64,000 nt of DNA from Haloarcula amylolytica JCM 13557 (GTDB taxonomy: Archaea > Halobacteriota > Halobacteria > Halobacteriales > Haloarculaceae): NCBI RefSeq assembly GCF_000336615.1, contig NZ_AOLW01000016.1, positions 1 through 64,000 of the forward strand. The letters are read 5' to 3'. Each line of letters starts with the position of its first letter. Position 1 is the first letter of the stretch. The position numbers and the translations under genes are program-made. Shown in pieces: positions 32,345-40,900 of this stretch. The notes under the pieces are model-generated. The model searched no databases and was not told where the DNA came from. It saw only the letters and a list, made by a program, of their open reading frames with translations.

Positions 32345-32758
32345 TTACCCGTGGCCGTGTGGCTCCGCCGCCTCGTCGCGGATGACCATCACCTTCACTC
32401 GGCGGACGGCGTCGAAGTCCCGTAGCCGATAGGTGAGGTCCCGGACCCGCTCGGCCGGGCCGCGACAGAACAGCGATTCGAGACACCACTCGCCCTGATG
32501 GGTGTGACTGGTGTTGAGAATCACGTCCTGAAACGTGTGCTGGACGGCGTGGAGGTCCCGAATCACGTCGGCGTGGCGGTAGTCGAACCCGACCAGCGCT
32601 ACCACGTCGCCGTCCATCGCCGCGAGCCGTGAGTGTCGCTCGACGTACTCCTCCATAGCCTCTCGCACCGCCCGCGAGCGGTTTTCCAGGTCCTGTTCGC
32701 GCCAGACGCGGTCGAACTCCGCGAGAAGGCCTTCGGGGATGTTGACGCTCGTTCGCAT
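32345..32758 (-). CDS. nikR: nickel-responsive regulator NikR
   Basis: A 137-residue ribbon-helix-helix regulator. MRTSVNIPEGLLAEFDRVWREQ with the following AVREAMEEYV forms the RHH DNA-binding domain (1-45); the rest is the ACT-like Ni-sensing domain. The metal-site pattern is largely preserved: H74 in VQHTFQDV, then H85-T-H87, then C92 in WCLES. In E. coli NikR the last gap (HxH to Cys) is one residue longer, so geometry may differ slightly. GFDYRHADVIRDLHAVQH is typical of the family. The gene is divergent from the nickel/cobalt transporter at 32862, its probable target. The start is the ATG at 32758, where the RHH begins. Confidence 0.85.
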   Translation of the reverse strand: MRTSVNIPEGLLAEFDRVWREQDLENRSRAVREAMEEYVERHSRLAAMDGDVVALVGFDYRHADVIRDLHAVQHTFQDVILNTSHTHQGEWCLESLFCRGPAERVRDLTYRLRDFDAVRRVKVMVIRDEAAEPHGHG

Positions 32759-32861
32759 ACCCGGATTGCCGTCGCCGGCCACAAAGGTCCCCGTATTACG
32801 CAGCCCTCGATTCCGTAGTAACAACCCTTAGGCAGGACCGTAGCGTCGGTGTGGTACATCG

Positions 32862-33755
32862 ATGGCATACAGCGAGGCACTCGGCCTGTTTCTCGGGGCA
32901 ATCGCCCTCGGCGCGGTTCACGGGCTCGAACCGGGCCACGGCTGGCCGGTCGCCGCGTCCTACGCCCTCGACCAGTCCAACGCGTGGCTGTCCGGCTTCG
33001 CGGCGAGCCTCCTGCTGGGCGTCGGCCACCTCGTCAGCAGCATCGCGATGGTGTTCGCGTTCTTCTACGCCAAGGCCTACTTCGACCTCACGCAGGCCAA
33101 CGAGCCGCTGGAACTGGCCGCTGGCGTCCACATCGGCGGGCCGGTGAGCATCGTGGCCGGCTGTCTGCTTATCGTGCTTGGCATCCGTGAGTATCGGTAC
33201 GGCCACGACCACGGGCATGGTGGGTCGACAGGAGACCCCGGACAGGGCGGGACGGCGGAGAACCACGACGGTGGAGCGCCGGCCGAACACGACCACACTC
33301 ACTCTGAAACGCGTGCCCACCAACACCAGCACCAGCATCCCCGCGGCAGTGACCACTCTCACGGGACCGGCAGCGACGGCGACAGCGGCGGCCTATGGCC
33401 GCGGGTGTTCGGCAGACTCCCGCTCGTCGGCGGCCACTCCCACGCGCACGATGGTCTGGACGATGCCGCCGACCGGGGGCTGTTCGGCATCGCCTGGTTC
33501 GCCTTCCTGCTGGGGTTCGCCCACGAGGAAGAGTTCGAGATTATCGCCCTCTGTGCCGGCTCGCCGTACTGTCTCGAACTGATGAGCGCCTACGCGGTCA
33601 CGGTCGTCGTCGCGCTCGTCGGCCTGACGATGGCGCTCGTCGCCGGCTACCAGCACCACGAGGCCGCCGTCGAACGGTATACGCCCTACCTCCCGTTGGT
33701 CTCCGCCGTCGTGCTCGTCACGATGGGTCTGGGGTTCGTGGCTGGCGTGCTCTGA
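32862..33755 (+). CDS. nickel/cobalt transporter of the NicO/UreH type with His-rich loop
   Basis: A 297-residue membrane protein. The first helix contains AVHGLEPGHGWPVAASYAL, matching the H-x4-D/E-x-H-like metal motif of NiCoT/NicO transporters. Other helices lie at about 40-65, 85-107, 205-222, 237-260 and 272-297. The loop between helices 3 and 4 (about 110-195) is packed with histidines (YGHDHGHGG, HDHTHSETRAHQHQHQHP, HSHAHDG), a metal-binding store or sensor. FLLGFAHEEEFEIIALC is another conserved helix. It is divergent from nikR across 103 bp, which strongly suggests Ni control. The direction of transport (uptake or RcnA-like export) cannot be read from the sequence. Confidence 0.82.
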   Translation: MAYSEALGLFLGAIALGAVHGLEPGHGWPVAASYALDQSNAWLSGFAASLLLGVGHLVSSIAMVFAFFYAKAYFDLTQANEPLELAAGVHIGGPVSIVAGCLLIVLGIREYRYGHDHGHGGSTGDPGQGGTAENHDGGAPAEHDHTHSETRAHQHQHQHPRGSDHSHGTGSDGDSGGLWPRVFGRLPLVGGHSHAHDGLDDAADRGLFGIAWFAFLLGFAHEEEFEIIALCAGSPYCLELMSAYAVTVVVALVGLTMALVAGYQHHEAAVERYTPYLPLVSAVVLVTMGLGFVAGVL

Positions 33756-33825
33756 CGGACGGTTTCTCACCGCGGTCCGGCCGCTCGCCCCATCCTTTTT
33801 GCTCGGAGCGCCCGGGGTGGGGAAC

Positions 33826-34803
33826 ATGGAGTACACGACACTCGGGTCGACTGGTATGGAGGTCAGCCGGCTCTGTCTGGGCTGTATGAGCTTCGGAACC
33901 TCGGAATGGCGCGACTGGGTGCTCGACGAAGCGGAGAGCCGCGAGGTCATCGAGCGGGCCATCGACCTCGGCATCAACTTCTTCGATTCGGCCAACATGT
34001 ACTCGATGGGCGAGTCCGAGCGCGTCCTCGGGACTGTCCTCGACGACTACGACCGCGACAGCCAGGTCGTGGCGACGAAGGGGTACTTCCAGATGGACGA
34101 GGACGACCCCAACTCCGGGGGGCTCTCGCGGAAAGCCATCGAGCAGGAGCTGTCGAACTCGCTTTCCCGGCTCGGCATGGACACCGTCGACCTCTACCAG
34201 ATACACCGCTGGGACTATGACACCCCAATCGAACAGACGCTCCGGGCGCTGGATGACGCCGTCCGGCGGGGACAGGCGCGCTACGTCGGCGCGTCGTCGA
34301 TGTGGGCCCACCAGTTCGCTGACTCTCTCCGGATGAGCGAGCGCGAAGGATTGGAGCGGTTCGAGACGATGCAGAACCACTACAACCTGCTGTACCGCGA
34401 GGAGGAACGCGAGATGCTCCCGCTGTGCGAGAAGGAGAACGTCGGCGTGATGCCGTGGAGCCCGCTGGCCCGGGGCTATCTCACCCGCCCGCACGAGCAG
34501 GTCGAGGAGACGGTCCGGGGCGAGACGGACGATTACGCCCGCGAGCACCCCTACTTCGAGGGTAACGGCCGCGAGGTCAACGAGCGCGTACAGGAACTGG
34601 CCAACGAGTACGACGCCTCGATGGCACAGATCGCGCTGGCCTGGGTGCTCGACAAGGAGTGGGTCGACGCGCCGATTATCGGGACGAGTAGCCTCGAACA
34701 CCTCGAAGAAGCGGTCGCGGCGCTCGAAATCGACCTCTCTGCGAGCGACGTGGAGTGGCTGGAAGACCCGTACGAACCAGTTCGGGTGTCTGGCCACGAG
34801 TGA
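33826..34803 (+). CDS. aldo/keto reductase
   Basis: A 325-residue NADPH-dependent oxidoreductase of the AKR superfamily (YghZ/Kvb-type group). The start MEYTTLGSTGMEVSRLCLGCMSFG is the family signature. The catalytic tetrad is present: D54 in NFFDSANMYS, Y59, K85 in VATKGYF and H127 in LYQIHRWD. SPLARGYLT and GTSSLEHLEEA line the cofactor site. The ATG at 33826 is chosen because the family start begins there. The substrate is unknown; there is no operon partner. Confidence 0.93.
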   Translation: MEYTTLGSTGMEVSRLCLGCMSFGTSEWRDWVLDEAESREVIERAIDLGINFFDSANMYSMGESERVLGTVLDDYDRDSQVVATKGYFQMDEDDPNSGGLSRKAIEQELSNSLSRLGMDTVDLYQIHRWDYDTPIEQTLRALDDAVRRGQARYVGASSMWAHQFADSLRMSEREGLERFETMQNHYNLLYREEEREMLPLCEKENVGVMPWSPLARGYLTRPHEQVEETVRGETDDYAREHPYFEGNGREVNERVQELANEYDASMAQIALAWVLDKEWVDAPIIGTSSLEHLEEAVAALEIDLSASDVEWLEDPYEPVRVSGHE

Positions 34804-34860
34804 GCCGCCGAAACGGTTAACCCGCTGTGTGATGAAGCACTAGTTTGAGGACAGGTAACA

Positions 34861-35151
34861 ATGACCAATGCTCGGGGGCCGAGCAGCGAGACACTCGAGG
34901 AGACGGCGGGCAGTGACGCCTGCGTCTGCTCGATAGGTAACGCGGTCGAACACTACGTGACCGGGATACTGGGGCTCGTCGCGACGCTCGTCATCGGCGT
35001 GCAGGCCTACCCCTGGCTCCAGGCCACCGCCGGCCCGTCGTATCTCGGGTCGACGTGGCTGGTGTTCAGTTTCGCCGCGGTCTGGCTCGTCTGCTGGATC
35101 GCACTGGAAGTCGCCTGGGAGTGGCGCGCCGGGCGCGTACACCTGCTGTGA
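34861..35151 (+). CDS. hypothetical small membrane protein, two helices
   Basis: A 96-residue protein. After a polar N-terminus that includes CVCS (residues 21-24) it has helices at about 33-55 (VTGILGLVATLVIGVQAYPW) and 64-86 (WLVFSFAAVWLVCWIALEVAW). The short tail WRAGRVHLL is basic. I do not recognise the family. It is convergent with the macro-domain gene, with 7 bp between the stops. Confidence 0.6.
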   Translation: MTNARGPSSETLEETAGSDACVCSIGNAVEHYVTGILGLVATLVIGVQAYPWLQATAGPSYLGSTWLVFSFAAVWLVCWIALEVAWEWRAGRVHLL

Positions 35152-35158
35152 CAGACCG

Positions 35159-35659
35159 CTAGTCGCGAACGCCAGCCGCGACTCGTTGCATCCCTTTGAA
35201 GTCGTCGTCGGAGTAGGCGATGAGTCGCACGTCTGTCAGGGAGTCGGGCTGGAAGTCGCTGGTCTCCTCGCAGATGATTCGGATACCCTCCTCGAAGTCG
35301 AATCCGGCGATACCACAGCCGATGGCCGGCAGGACCAGCGACTCACAGTCCAGCGCGTCCGCTTCTGCCAGTGCGTTCCGGGTTGCGGCGCGGATGCTCT
35401 CGGCGGTCGACTGGCCGGCCGGCGGCATCGCGGCGGCGTGGATGACGTACTCGGCGTCGAGGTCGTAGGCGTCGGTCGTCGCGACACCGCCGAGGTCGAC
35501 CGGCCCCTTCGCGACGGCCTCGTCGTTCAGCCCCGACCCGGCCGCCCGCTTGAGCGCCCCGGCGACACCGGACCCCATCTGCAGGCTCGTGTTCGCCGCG
35601 TTGACCAGTGCGTCCGCCGACTGTGCAGCGATGTCGCCCTGGATTACCTCGAACTCCAT
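35159..35659 (-). CDS. macro domain protein (ADP-ribose/O-acetyl-ADP-ribose hydrolase type)
   Basis: A 166-residue single macro domain from the ATG at 35659. FEVIQGDIAAQSADALVNAANTSLQMGSGVAGALKRAAG contains the ADP-ribose-binding GDI and NAANTxLxxGxGVxxAI segments. LVLPAIGCGIAGFDFEEGIRII is the second phosphate-binding loop, GCGxxGF. Macro domains of this class (YmdB/MacroD-like) remove ADP-ribose from proteins or deacetylate O-acetyl-ADP-ribose, the product of sirtuins. A sirtuin lies about 13 kb away in this window, a suggestive but weak link. Confidence 0.9.
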   Translation of the reverse strand: MEFEVIQGDIAAQSADALVNAANTSLQMGSGVAGALKRAAGSGLNDEAVAKGPVDLGGVATTDAYDLDAEYVIHAAAMPPAGQSTAESIRAATRNALAEADALDCESLVLPAIGCGIAGFDFEEGIRIICEETSDFQPDSLTDVRLIAYSDDDFKGMQRVAAGVRD

Positions 35660-35777
35660 GCGCGATGCTGGGGGTGGAACGGTCAAAGTTTTAGCGCCGA
35701 AGCGACCGAGCGTATGGTAGTGAACTGTCACCGCGTCCCACGCCAGGCAGAAACCTGCTTGGCCCTTACTACCAGAT

Positions 35778-36482
35778 ATGGACCTGCTGACGATGACGTG
35801 GCGGGACGTGGGGTTCATGCACTGGCCGGTCGAGCCCGACATCGTCCAGTCGACGCTGCCGGACGGGCTCGCCGTCGACACGTACGACGGGCAGGCGTGG
35901 CTCAGTGTGGTCCCGTTCCAGATGGCGGACATCAGACCGCGAGGCAGCCCCATCGGGCGGTCCTTCGGCGAACTGAACCTCCGGACCTACGTGGTCGCCG
36001 ACGGGACGCCGGGGGTGTACTTCTACAACCTGGACGCCGACGACCGCCTCAGCGTCACGCTGGCCCGGCGGCTGTTCCAGTTGTCGTACTACCGGGCATC
36101 GATGCGGGTCCGGACCGACGGCGACAGCGTCGAGTTCCGGAGTAGCCGGACCAGTTCGCGCGCACCGCCGGCGGATTTCCACGCCACCTACGAGCCGACT
36201 GAGCCGCCGTCGACGCCCGAACCGGGCTCGGTGGAGTCGTTCCTCGTGGAACGGTACCGCTTCTACGCCGCGAGCGACGACGGGACGGTGTACTACGCCG
36301 ACATCGACCACGAGCCGTGGCCGCTTCAGACGGGACGAGCGGATATCCGGACGAACGGGCTCTTCGCCGCATCGGGGTTCGACAGTCCCGACGGCGAGCC
36401 GCTCGTCCACTACTGCGCCGAGATCCCGGTGACTGCGGGGCGACTCCACCGGCTCGACGGGGTCGCCCAGTACACTGATTAG
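35778..36482 (+). CDS. DUF2071 family protein (YqjF-like), copy 1
   Basis: A 234-residue protein. LLTMTWRDVGFMHWPVEPDIVQSTLPDGLAVDTYDGQAWLSVVPFQMADI is the family opening, with W-x-x-V-x-F-x-H-W and the LP-GL-V-x-DG-AW pattern. FGELNLRTYVVADGTPGVYFYNLDADDRLSVTLARRLFQLSYYRA and FLVERYRFYAASDDGTVYYADIDHEPWPLQ follow the family consensus. The fold is related to acetoacetate decarboxylase, but the reaction is unknown. It is followed 21 bp on by a diverged paralogue, so it is probably an operon. Confidence 0.85.
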   Translation: MDLLTMTWRDVGFMHWPVEPDIVQSTLPDGLAVDTYDGQAWLSVVPFQMADIRPRGSPIGRSFGELNLRTYVVADGTPGVYFYNLDADDRLSVTLARRLFQLSYYRASMRVRTDGDSVEFRSSRTSSRAPPADFHATYEPTEPPSTPEPGSVESFLVERYRFYAASDDGTVYYADIDHEPWPLQTGRADIRTNGLFAASGFDSPDGEPLVHYCAEIPVTAGRLHRLDGVAQYTD

Positions 36483-36503
36483 CGTGTCGGCCCCAGTGAG
36501 GGT

Positions 36504-37178
36504 GTGGTCGCCCTCCGTCCGCTGCAGGTCACGCTCGACGACGTTTGCTTCTGTCACTGGCCGGTCTCCGAGGCAGCGGTGCAGGCGGCAGTCCCCGACT
36601 GGCTCACCGTCGAGACGGCCGACGGCGACGCCTGGGTGTCGGCCGTTGCGGCGACCGTCGACCGCGTCGAGACGTTCGGTATCGAGGTCGCCGGGCCGTC
36701 GGAGTTGCTCACGGTTCGGACCTACGTCCGCGGGCCGACCGGTCAGCGCGGGGTCTGCGTGCTGGCGCTGTTCGGTGACGACAGGCGGACAACGACGGCG
36801 GTTTCGGAGCTGTTTCGCATCACAGTCGGTGACGCTACCCCGCGAACGCTCTCAACGGCCGACCGTCGCCGGGTCCTCGACGCCGGGGAGCGGCGACTGT
36901 TCGAGTGCCGGTACACGGCTGGCGGTGAGCCAGTGGCGATTCCACCGGACTCACTGGCCTCGTTCCTCGTCGACCGACAACGGTACTTCACAACCGGGCG
37001 CTTCGGGACGCATCTCGTCGGCAGCGTCGGCCACGACCCGTGGCGACTCGACCGCGTTGACGCCACTGTGACCGGGTCAGTACTCCCACTGGTTGACATA
37101 TCTGATCGTGAGGCAGAGCCGTTAGTCCATCACAGTCCTGGACTTCGGGTTTCGATTGCCCCACCGGTACCGCCCTAG
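36504..37178 (+). CDS. diverged DUF2071-like protein, copy 2
   Basis: A 224-residue protein starting at GTG 36504. It aligns with the copy just upstream through the same landmarks: LDDVCFCHWPVSEAAVQAAVPDWLTVETADGDAWVSAVAA, LTVRTYVRGPTGQRGVCVLALFGDD, and FLVDRQRYFTTGRFG-x-HDPWRLDRVDA. It has lost much of the consensus; for example NLDADDRLSV becomes a Gly/Asp-rich stretch. Tandem duplication followed by fast divergence is the simplest history. Its function is unknown and may be regulatory to, or complementary with, copy 1. Confidence 0.65.
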   Translation: MVALRPLQVTLDDVCFCHWPVSEAAVQAAVPDWLTVETADGDAWVSAVAATVDRVETFGIEVAGPSELLTVRTYVRGPTGQRGVCVLALFGDDRRTTTAVSELFRITVGDATPRTLSTADRRRVLDAGERRLFECRYTAGGEPVAIPPDSLASFLVDRQRYFTTGRFGTHLVGSVGHDPWRLDRVDATVTGSVLPLVDISDREAEPLVHHSPGLRVSIAPPVPP

Positions 37179-37258
37179 CCGGGACCAGCGGGCAACCTAG
37201 CTCCCTTGAAATATAAGTACGGACAGGCCGTTGGGGGAACAAGGACCCTGCCGCCCAT

Positions 37259-38644
37259 ATGACATCTGAAAGTAATATACGAACGCTTGTTGTTGACGAC
37301 AGCGATTTTTTCGCGGAGATGACCGCTGATACGCTCACGCAACAACACGGCATCGAGTCCGTTGCTGCAAACAGCGCTACGGAAGCGCTGGAGCGACTCG
37401 ACGGGGGCGGGTTCGACTGCGTCGTCAGTGACTACGAAATGCCAGAGATGGACGGGCTGGAGCTCCTCGAAGAGATCAGGGAGACAAACCCGTCTATCCC
37501 GTTCATTCTGCTAACCGGGCGAGGGGACGAAGAGACGGCGAGCGCGGCTATTGCGGCGGGAGTCGCCGACTACCTCCTGAAGCTCGAAGTCGTCGAAGAC
37601 AAGCAGTACGGTCGGCTTGCAAACCGGATCGAGAACGTCGTTTCACAGGAGCGAACGCGCAAGAAGTTCGAATCGCTCGTATCGGATTCGCCGGATGGTA
37701 TCGTCCACCTGACGACTGACGGGACCCTCCTCTCAGTGAATCCCTCGATGGCACGCAGACTGGGTGCCGACCCCGATGCGCTCATCGGACAACAACTGAG
37801 CGAAGTGATGGACAGCGAGGCGGCCAGCCAGCGTCTCGAAGCCGGGAAAAGCGCGGTCGAGAACGGTACTGCGACACGATCCGAGGACGCCGTCGGGGGG
37901 CGGCATTACCACAACCAGTATATCCCCGTCGACAGCCACCGCAAAGCAGAGACGTTTCAGTTGGTCTCACGCGACATCACTGAACGCGTCGAACGCCAGC
38001 GCGAACTGGAGCGCCAGAACGAGCGGTTAGAGGAGTTCGCCAGCGTCGTCAGTCACGACCTCCGGAACCCGCTGAACGTCGCGCAGGGCGCGGTCGATTT
38101 GCTCGGGGAGCCTGCCGACAGCGAAGAGGCCGAACTGATCGCCAAGATCGACCGGTCGCTGGACCGGATGGGCTGTATCATCGAGGACGTACTCACACTG
38201 GCACGGCAAGGCCAGACTGTCAGTGATCCGAAGGAGACGGAGCTATCCACGCTGGCGTCGACTGCGTGGACCTGGATCGAGGCGGAACAGGCCTCCATGT
38301 CGGTCGAGTCGAGCACGGAACTCGCCGCCGACAGTGGGCGCGTGCAGGACCTGCTGGCGAACCTGTTTCGAAACGCAATCGAACACAACGACGGCGACGT
38401 CGAAATCGAGGTCGGACTGCTGGAATCCAACGACGGGTTCTACATCGCGGACAACGGCGAAGGTGTCGAGGAAGACGCCGACGACGTGTTCGAGATGGGC
38501 TACTCTTCGACGGAGGACGGAACCGGGTTCGGCCTGGCTATCGTCGAACAGGTCGCCGAGGCCCACGGCTGGGAAGTGTCACTGACTGATAGCGACAGCG
38601 GCGGGGCGCGCTTCGAGGTGACGGACGTCGAACTACACGACTGA
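37259..38644 (+). CDS. hybrid receiver-PAS histidine kinase
   Basis: A 461-residue soluble signalling protein. Receiver domain 8-125: acidic pair D13/D14, phosphoacceptor D58 in CVVSDYEMPEMDG, T86 in LLTGRG and K108 in DYLLKLE, all intact. PAS domain about 133-245 (FESLVSDSPDGIVHLTTDGTLLSVNPSMARRLG to VSRDITERVERQ). HisKA with H266 in SVVSHDLRNPLNVAQG; ATPase boxes NLFRNAIEHND, IADNGEGVEEDADDVFEMG and TGFGLAIVEQV. The order receiver-PAS-HisKA-HATPase is common in haloarchaea. A TATA-like AAATATAAG lies 42-50 bp upstream, so a short leader is likely. Confidence 0.93.
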   Translation: MTSESNIRTLVVDDSDFFAEMTADTLTQQHGIESVAANSATEALERLDGGGFDCVVSDYEMPEMDGLELLEEIRETNPSIPFILLTGRGDEETASAAIAAGVADYLLKLEVVEDKQYGRLANRIENVVSQERTRKKFESLVSDSPDGIVHLTTDGTLLSVNPSMARRLGADPDALIGQQLSEVMDSEAASQRLEAGKSAVENGTATRSEDAVGGRHYHNQYIPVDSHRKAETFQLVSRDITERVERQRELERQNERLEEFASVVSHDLRNPLNVAQGAVDLLGEPADSEEAELIAKIDRSLDRMGCIIEDVLTLARQGQTVSDPKETELSTLASTAWTWIEAEQASMSVESSTELAADSGRVQDLLANLFRNAIEHNDGDVEIEVGLLESNDGFYIADNGEGVEEDADDVFEMGYSSTEDGTGFGLAIVEQVAEAHGWEVSLTDSDSGGARFEVTDVELHD

Positions 38645-38680
38645 GACGGACTTTTCACTGCCGGGTTCCGAGGAGGAGTA

Positions 38681-39475
38681 ATGACAGTTGCGGGGGCTAT
38701 CATCGACCTGGACGGAACGGTGTACCACGGTGACACGCTGTTGCCGGGTGCGGCATCGGCAATCGACGTGCTCAGGGAGCGAGGCCTGGGAATCTGCTTT
38801 TTTTCAAACAACCCCATCCACGACGGGAGCGAGTACGTCAAACGATTGCGAGGGCTGGGCGTCGACGCCCGCGAGGGGGAGGCCTGTTCCTCCGGCGTCG
38901 TCACCCGCGAGTACCTCGACGGGACCCACGCGGGAGACAACGTGTTCGTCATCGGGAGCGACCAGCTCCGTGCGCTGGTCGAAGGGACGAGCGCGCGCTT
39001 AGTCGAGAACCCCGCCGAGACCGACGTGTTACTGGCCTCCTGGACGGACGGCTTCCACTACCACGACATGGTCGACGCGCTCCGGGCCGTCGACGACGAC
39101 ACCGTCTTCCTCGGGACCGACCCGGACCGGACGTTCCCCGGCGAAGACGGCGACCCGGTCCCCGGCTCCGGGGCGATAATCAACGCCGTCGCCGGGGTCA
39201 TCGAACGGGACCCGGACAGGATACTCGGGAAGCCTTCAGAGATTGCTGTTCAGGCGGCGCTAGAACGACTGGACTGTGCGCCGGCGGATTGTCTCATCGT
39301 CGGTGACCGGCTGGAGACGGACATCGCGATGGGCGAGCGGAACGGAATGACGACCGTTCTCGTTCGGACCGGCGTCTCCAACGAGCGGTCGCTGGAACGG
39401 AGCGCAGTGACGCCCGATTACGTCATCGACTCGTTAGCAGACATCGAGCAGGTGCTTACATCGCTCGACGAGTGA
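38681..39475 (+). CDS. HAD-IIA family phosphatase (NagD-like)
   Basis: A 264-residue hydrolase. Motif I is AIIDLDGTVYHGD (D9-x-D11 nucleophile region), motif II is in CFFSNNP (Ser/Thr position), the lysine is in ILGKPSEIAVQAAL, and motif III is IVGDRLETDIAMGERNGMTTVLVRTG. The C2-type cap between motifs II and III matches NagD/Pho13 proteins, which dephosphorylate small phosphates such as nucleotides, phosphoglycolate or p-nitrophenyl phosphate. The substrate cannot be predicted. The start codon lies 36 bp after the kinase stop, so it may be co-transcribed. Confidence 0.9.
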   Translation: MTVAGAIIDLDGTVYHGDTLLPGAASAIDVLRERGLGICFFSNNPIHDGSEYVKRLRGLGVDAREGEACSSGVVTREYLDGTHAGDNVFVIGSDQLRALVEGTSARLVENPAETDVLLASWTDGFHYHDMVDALRAVDDDTVFLGTDPDRTFPGEDGDPVPGSGAIINAVAGVIERDPDRILGKPSEIAVQAALERLDCAPADCLIVGDRLETDIAMGERNGMTTVLVRTGVSNERSLERSAVTPDYVIDSLADIEQVLTSLDE

Positions 39476-39541
39476 CACGAAACTGGTAATTCACCTGCGA
39501 CTTTATTTCGACGGCGACCGTAGCTTTGGCTGGTGTTTCCA

Positions 39542-40132
39542 ATGGGCAAAGACATCCTCATGATCGTCGGCGATTTCGGCGAAGACTACGAGATAATGGT
39601 GCCGTTCCAGGCGCTGCAGATGGTCGGCCACGAGGTCGACGCGGTATGTCCCGACAAGGAGGCCGAGGAGACGGTCAAGACAGCGATACACGACTTCCGC
39701 GGCGACCAGACCTACATGGAGTCCCGGGGCCACGACTTCGTCCTGAACGCGACGATGGCCGACGTGACACCCAGCGACTACGACGCACTGTGTGTGCCCG
39801 GCGGTCGCGCCCCCGAGTATCTCCGGACGTACGACGAGGTCCTCGACGCGGTACGGCACTTCTTCGAGGAGGACAAACCCGTCGCGGCGCTGTGTCACGG
39901 GCCGCAGATTCTCGCCGCTGCCGACGTACTAGACGGCTACGAGATGACGGCGTACCCGGCCTGTCGCGCCGAGTGCGAGGGTGCCGGCTGCTCGTGGGTC
40001 GACGAGGTAGTCACCGACGGGAACCTCGTCACCGGACAGGCCTGGCCTGACCATCCCGAGTGGCTCGCGCAGTTCATGGACCTGCTCGGCGACGAAGTGT
40101 CCCACGGTGACCCGATCCCGGCCGACGATTGA
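39542..40132 (+). CDS. DJ-1/PfpI family protein
   Basis: A 196-residue protein from the ATG at 39542. [38 protein letters not shown] opens a glutamine-amidotransferase-like fold, with the conserved Glu in DFGEDYE. The nucleophile elbow is [16 protein letters not shown], with the reactive Cys followed by His. [17 protein letters not shown] is also typical. Family members are reported as proteases, chaperones or protein/nucleotide deglycases, and the exact activity here is uncertain. A hairpin with a T-run lies 75 bp after its stop. Confidence 0.9.
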   Translation: MGKDILMIVGDFGEDYEIMVPFQALQMVGHEVDAVCPDKEAEETVKTAIHDFRGDQTYMESRGHDFVLNATMADVTPSDYDALCVPGGRAPEYLRTYDEVLDAVRHFFEEDKPVAALCHGPQILAAADVLDGYEMTAYPACRAECEGAGCSWVDEVVTDGNLVTGQAWPDHPEWLAQFMDLLGDEVSHGDPIPADD

Positions 40133-40206
40133 ACGCATTCGTTGGCTGAGCCATGCAGGATTGAGGAATTCATAACAAACAAATAACGCGGGCGTTTCCC
40201 TCCGTT

Positions 40207-40258
40207 GAGGCGGGTGGGTTCTGGCATAGTGCACCATTACGTTCGCCCGCCTCGTTTT
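40207..40258 (+). terminator. long stem-loop followed by TTTT, downstream of the PfpI gene
   Basis: GAGGCGGG at 40207-40214 pairs perfectly with CCCGCCTC at 40246-40253, leaving a 31-nt loop, and is followed by TTTT at 40255-40258. It sits in the 198-bp gap between the PfpI gene and the zinc-ribbon gene. A transcription terminator is the simplest reading. The large loop would also allow a small structured RNA. Confidence 0.4.
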
Positions 40259-40330
40259 ACGTACGCTCGTCGTAACTATCGACAGGGTAGCACCAGATTT
40301 GTTACAGAGGGGCACGAAACGTCGGCTGCA

Positions 40331-40558
40331 ATGCCCTCCAACACTTCACCACAGGACGACGACCGCGGCTGTCCGAAGTGCGGCCACACCGGCACTGACG
40401 TGGGTAACATCTCAACCACCGGCGGCGGTCTCTCGAAGATGTTCGACATCCAGACGAACCAGTTCCAGGTCGTCACATGTACGAACTGCGGCTACTCGGA
40501 GTTGTACCGTGACACAGGGTCCGCGGGCAGTGATCTGGCGGATATCTTCCTCGGCTGA
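40331..40558 (+). CDS. small zinc-ribbon protein (COG3478-like)
   Basis: A 75-residue protein from the ATG at 40331. The two knuckles are CPKCGHTGTDVGN and CTNCGYSELY, separated by about 33 residues that include a GGGLSKMFDIQTNQF linker. This layout matches a widespread family of short nucleic-acid-binding zinc ribbons of unknown role. It is followed two bases after its stop by a tiny membrane protein gene, with which it probably forms an operon. Confidence 0.75.
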   Translation: MPSNTSPQDDDRGCPKCGHTGTDVGNISTTGGGLSKMFDIQTNQFQVVTCTNCGYSELYRDTGSAGSDLADIFLG

Positions 40559-40560
40559 CG

Positions 40561-40731
40561 ATGCCCGCCGTAACCGGGCTGTTCCTCGTGATCGCGTCGC
40601 TCGCGGTGGTCGCACCGCTGGTCCTGTACGCGCTGGTCCGAAGCGAGCACGATCAGCGCAACGAGATGGATCGCGAGACGGCCGAACGACTGGCCCGGCG
40701 TGATACGGACGACGACAGTCGGGTCCGGTGA
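40561..40731 (+). CDS. 56-residue single-helix membrane protein
   Basis: The ATG at 40561, two bases after the zinc-ribbon stop, opens 56 codons: MPAVTGLFLVIASLAVVAPL, a long hydrophobic helix (about 4-27), then a charged tail (RSEHDQRNEMDRETAERLARR). A hydrophobic N-terminus with a charged C-terminus and haloarchaeal codon use make it likely real. I do not recognise a family. Confidence 0.6.
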   Translation: MPAVTGLFLVIASLAVVAPLVLYALVRSEHDQRNEMDRETAERLARRDTDDDSRVR

Positions 40732-40900
40732 CCAACACGGGACCGTCGCGTCGATTGCAGGGTTGAGTCGTTCGCGTACTGCCCACACTGATTCAGCGGC
40801 GCAAGAGCCTAGTACCGTTGTACCTCTGAATAAACTCCAAACAATGGGAAAGTGTACCGATGTCGAACCTTTTATCATAATTCTCGCACAACGTCCGACC

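Noticed and set aside
32793-32822. GTATTAC...GTAGTAAC as a NikR operator
   Set aside because: The half-sites do not form a true inverted repeat (GTATTAC would need GTAATAC); kept only as a weak hint in the NikR finding.
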